From: DAISWO01 sp036826295
Lineage (GTDB): Bacteria; Patescibacteriota; Saccharimonadia; Saccharimonadales; JAGQNJ01
Reading direction: 5' to 3'
DNA: 5,851 nt
Assembly: GCA_036826295.1 (NCBI GenBank)
Contig: DAISWO010000013.1
Span: 1-5,851, forward strand
Shown here piece by piece: positions 5,479 through 5,851 of the stretch. The notes beneath the pieces are model-generated. The model was not told the origin of the DNA. It searched no databases and was given only the letters and a program-made list of their open reading frames with translations. The position numbers and the translations under genes were made by a program. Each line of letters begins with the position of its first letter. The stretch's first letter is position 1.

Positions 5479-5851
5479 TCCCTTAGGTCCTTGCCAGTTA
5501 AATCAATAAAGACATCCTCTAGATCAGCTTGTTCAACTTTCTGAGCCTTTTTGAATCCGCGTTTGAGTAACTGTTGGACTAGATTAGCTGGGGAATCAAG
5601 CGCAATAATTTTGCCGTTGTCCATAATAGCAACACGATCACATAAACGTTCGGCTTCTTCCATGTAATGAGTGGTAATAATTACTGTAATATCACGTTTT
5701 TTTATTGATTCTACTAGTTCCCACAAATTACGGCGGGCCTGAGGATCAAGCCCTGTTGTTGGCTCGTCAAGGAACAATACCTTTGGTTTATTGACCAGTG
5801 CTGCAGCAATGCTAAACCGTTGACGTTGACCACCTGATAATTCTTTAACCT
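5475..5851 (-). CDS. ABC transporter ATP-binding protein, N-terminus off the window
   Basis: Only the last 124 residues are seen; the Walker A motif lies beyond the right edge. Visible motifs, counted from the first full codon (5849): the ABC signature LSGGQ (4-8), Walker B VLFLDEP (24-30) with catalytic Glu29, D-loop GLDP (33-36) and the switch His61 in IITTH. The C-terminus, with LEDVFIDLTGK near the end, is characteristic of ATPases that power ABC-2 exporters of the DrrA/CcmA type. It overlaps the permease gene by 4 nt (ATGA), so the two are translationally coupled and form one exporter. The real start is outside the window; a TTG at 5777 falls in the middle of Walker B and cannot be the start. 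Confidence 0.95.
   Translation of the reverse strand, partial: VKELSGGQRQRFSIAAALVNKPKVLFLDEPTTGLDPQARRNLWELVESIKKRDITVIITTHYMEEAERLCDRVAIMDNGKIIALDSPANLVQQLLKRGFKKAQKVEQADLEDVFIDLTGKDLRE

Noticed and set aside
1181..5851. Possible recoding of TGA as glycine, as in some Patescibacteria lineages (code 25)
   Set aside because: TGA ends the HxlR, 98-residue and ABC ATPase genes at sensible places and none is needed inside a gene.

Overview
The window looks like chromosomal DNA from a small-genome bacterium, plausibly a Patescibacteria/CPR member such as Saccharibacteria. The basis is tightly packed short genes, overlapping starts and stops, moderate GC, and start codons placed so close to -10 boxes that the mRNAs would be leaderless. 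The standard code fits: TGA and TAG act as stops, and no internal TGA has to be read through. The taxon is an inference only; there is no rRNA or marker gene here.

Left part (1-1500). A secreted, cadherin-like surface protein on the minus strand runs off the left edge; no stop is visible. A 248-bp spacer separates it from a divergent HxlR-family regulator on the plus strand. The spacer holds a promoter for each gene and a strong inverted repeat next to a second, similar palindrome that overlaps the regulator's -10 box and start codon. This is a likely autoregulatory operator pair.

Middle part (1497-2914). A MutT/MTH1-like Nudix hydrolase lies tail-to-tail with the regulator, with one base between the two stop codons. 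Next come 100 N bases (2015-2114), an assembly gap that removes the C-terminus of a tRNA-dihydrouridine synthase and the upstream region of the Nudix gene.

Right part (2904-5851). All genes are on the minus strand and read right to left: the end of an ABC-2-type transporter ATPase, its permease (4-nt overlap), a small four-cysteine protein with a textbook promoter, a 98-residue hypothetical protein with its own promoter, a 263-residue hypothetical protein (1-nt overlap), and the dihydrouridine synthase (11-nt overlap). The last three form a translationally coupled operon. The ABC pair forms a second coupled unit, probably a drug or polymer exporter.

The most notable points are the repeated leaderless-promoter layout, the cysteine-rich HxlR regulator with its operator pair beside an oxidized-nucleotide-cleaning enzyme, and the two unrecognised proteins coupled to a tRNA-modifying enzyme. 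I saw no mobile element, CRISPR array, tRNA, rRNA or convincing intrinsic terminator.
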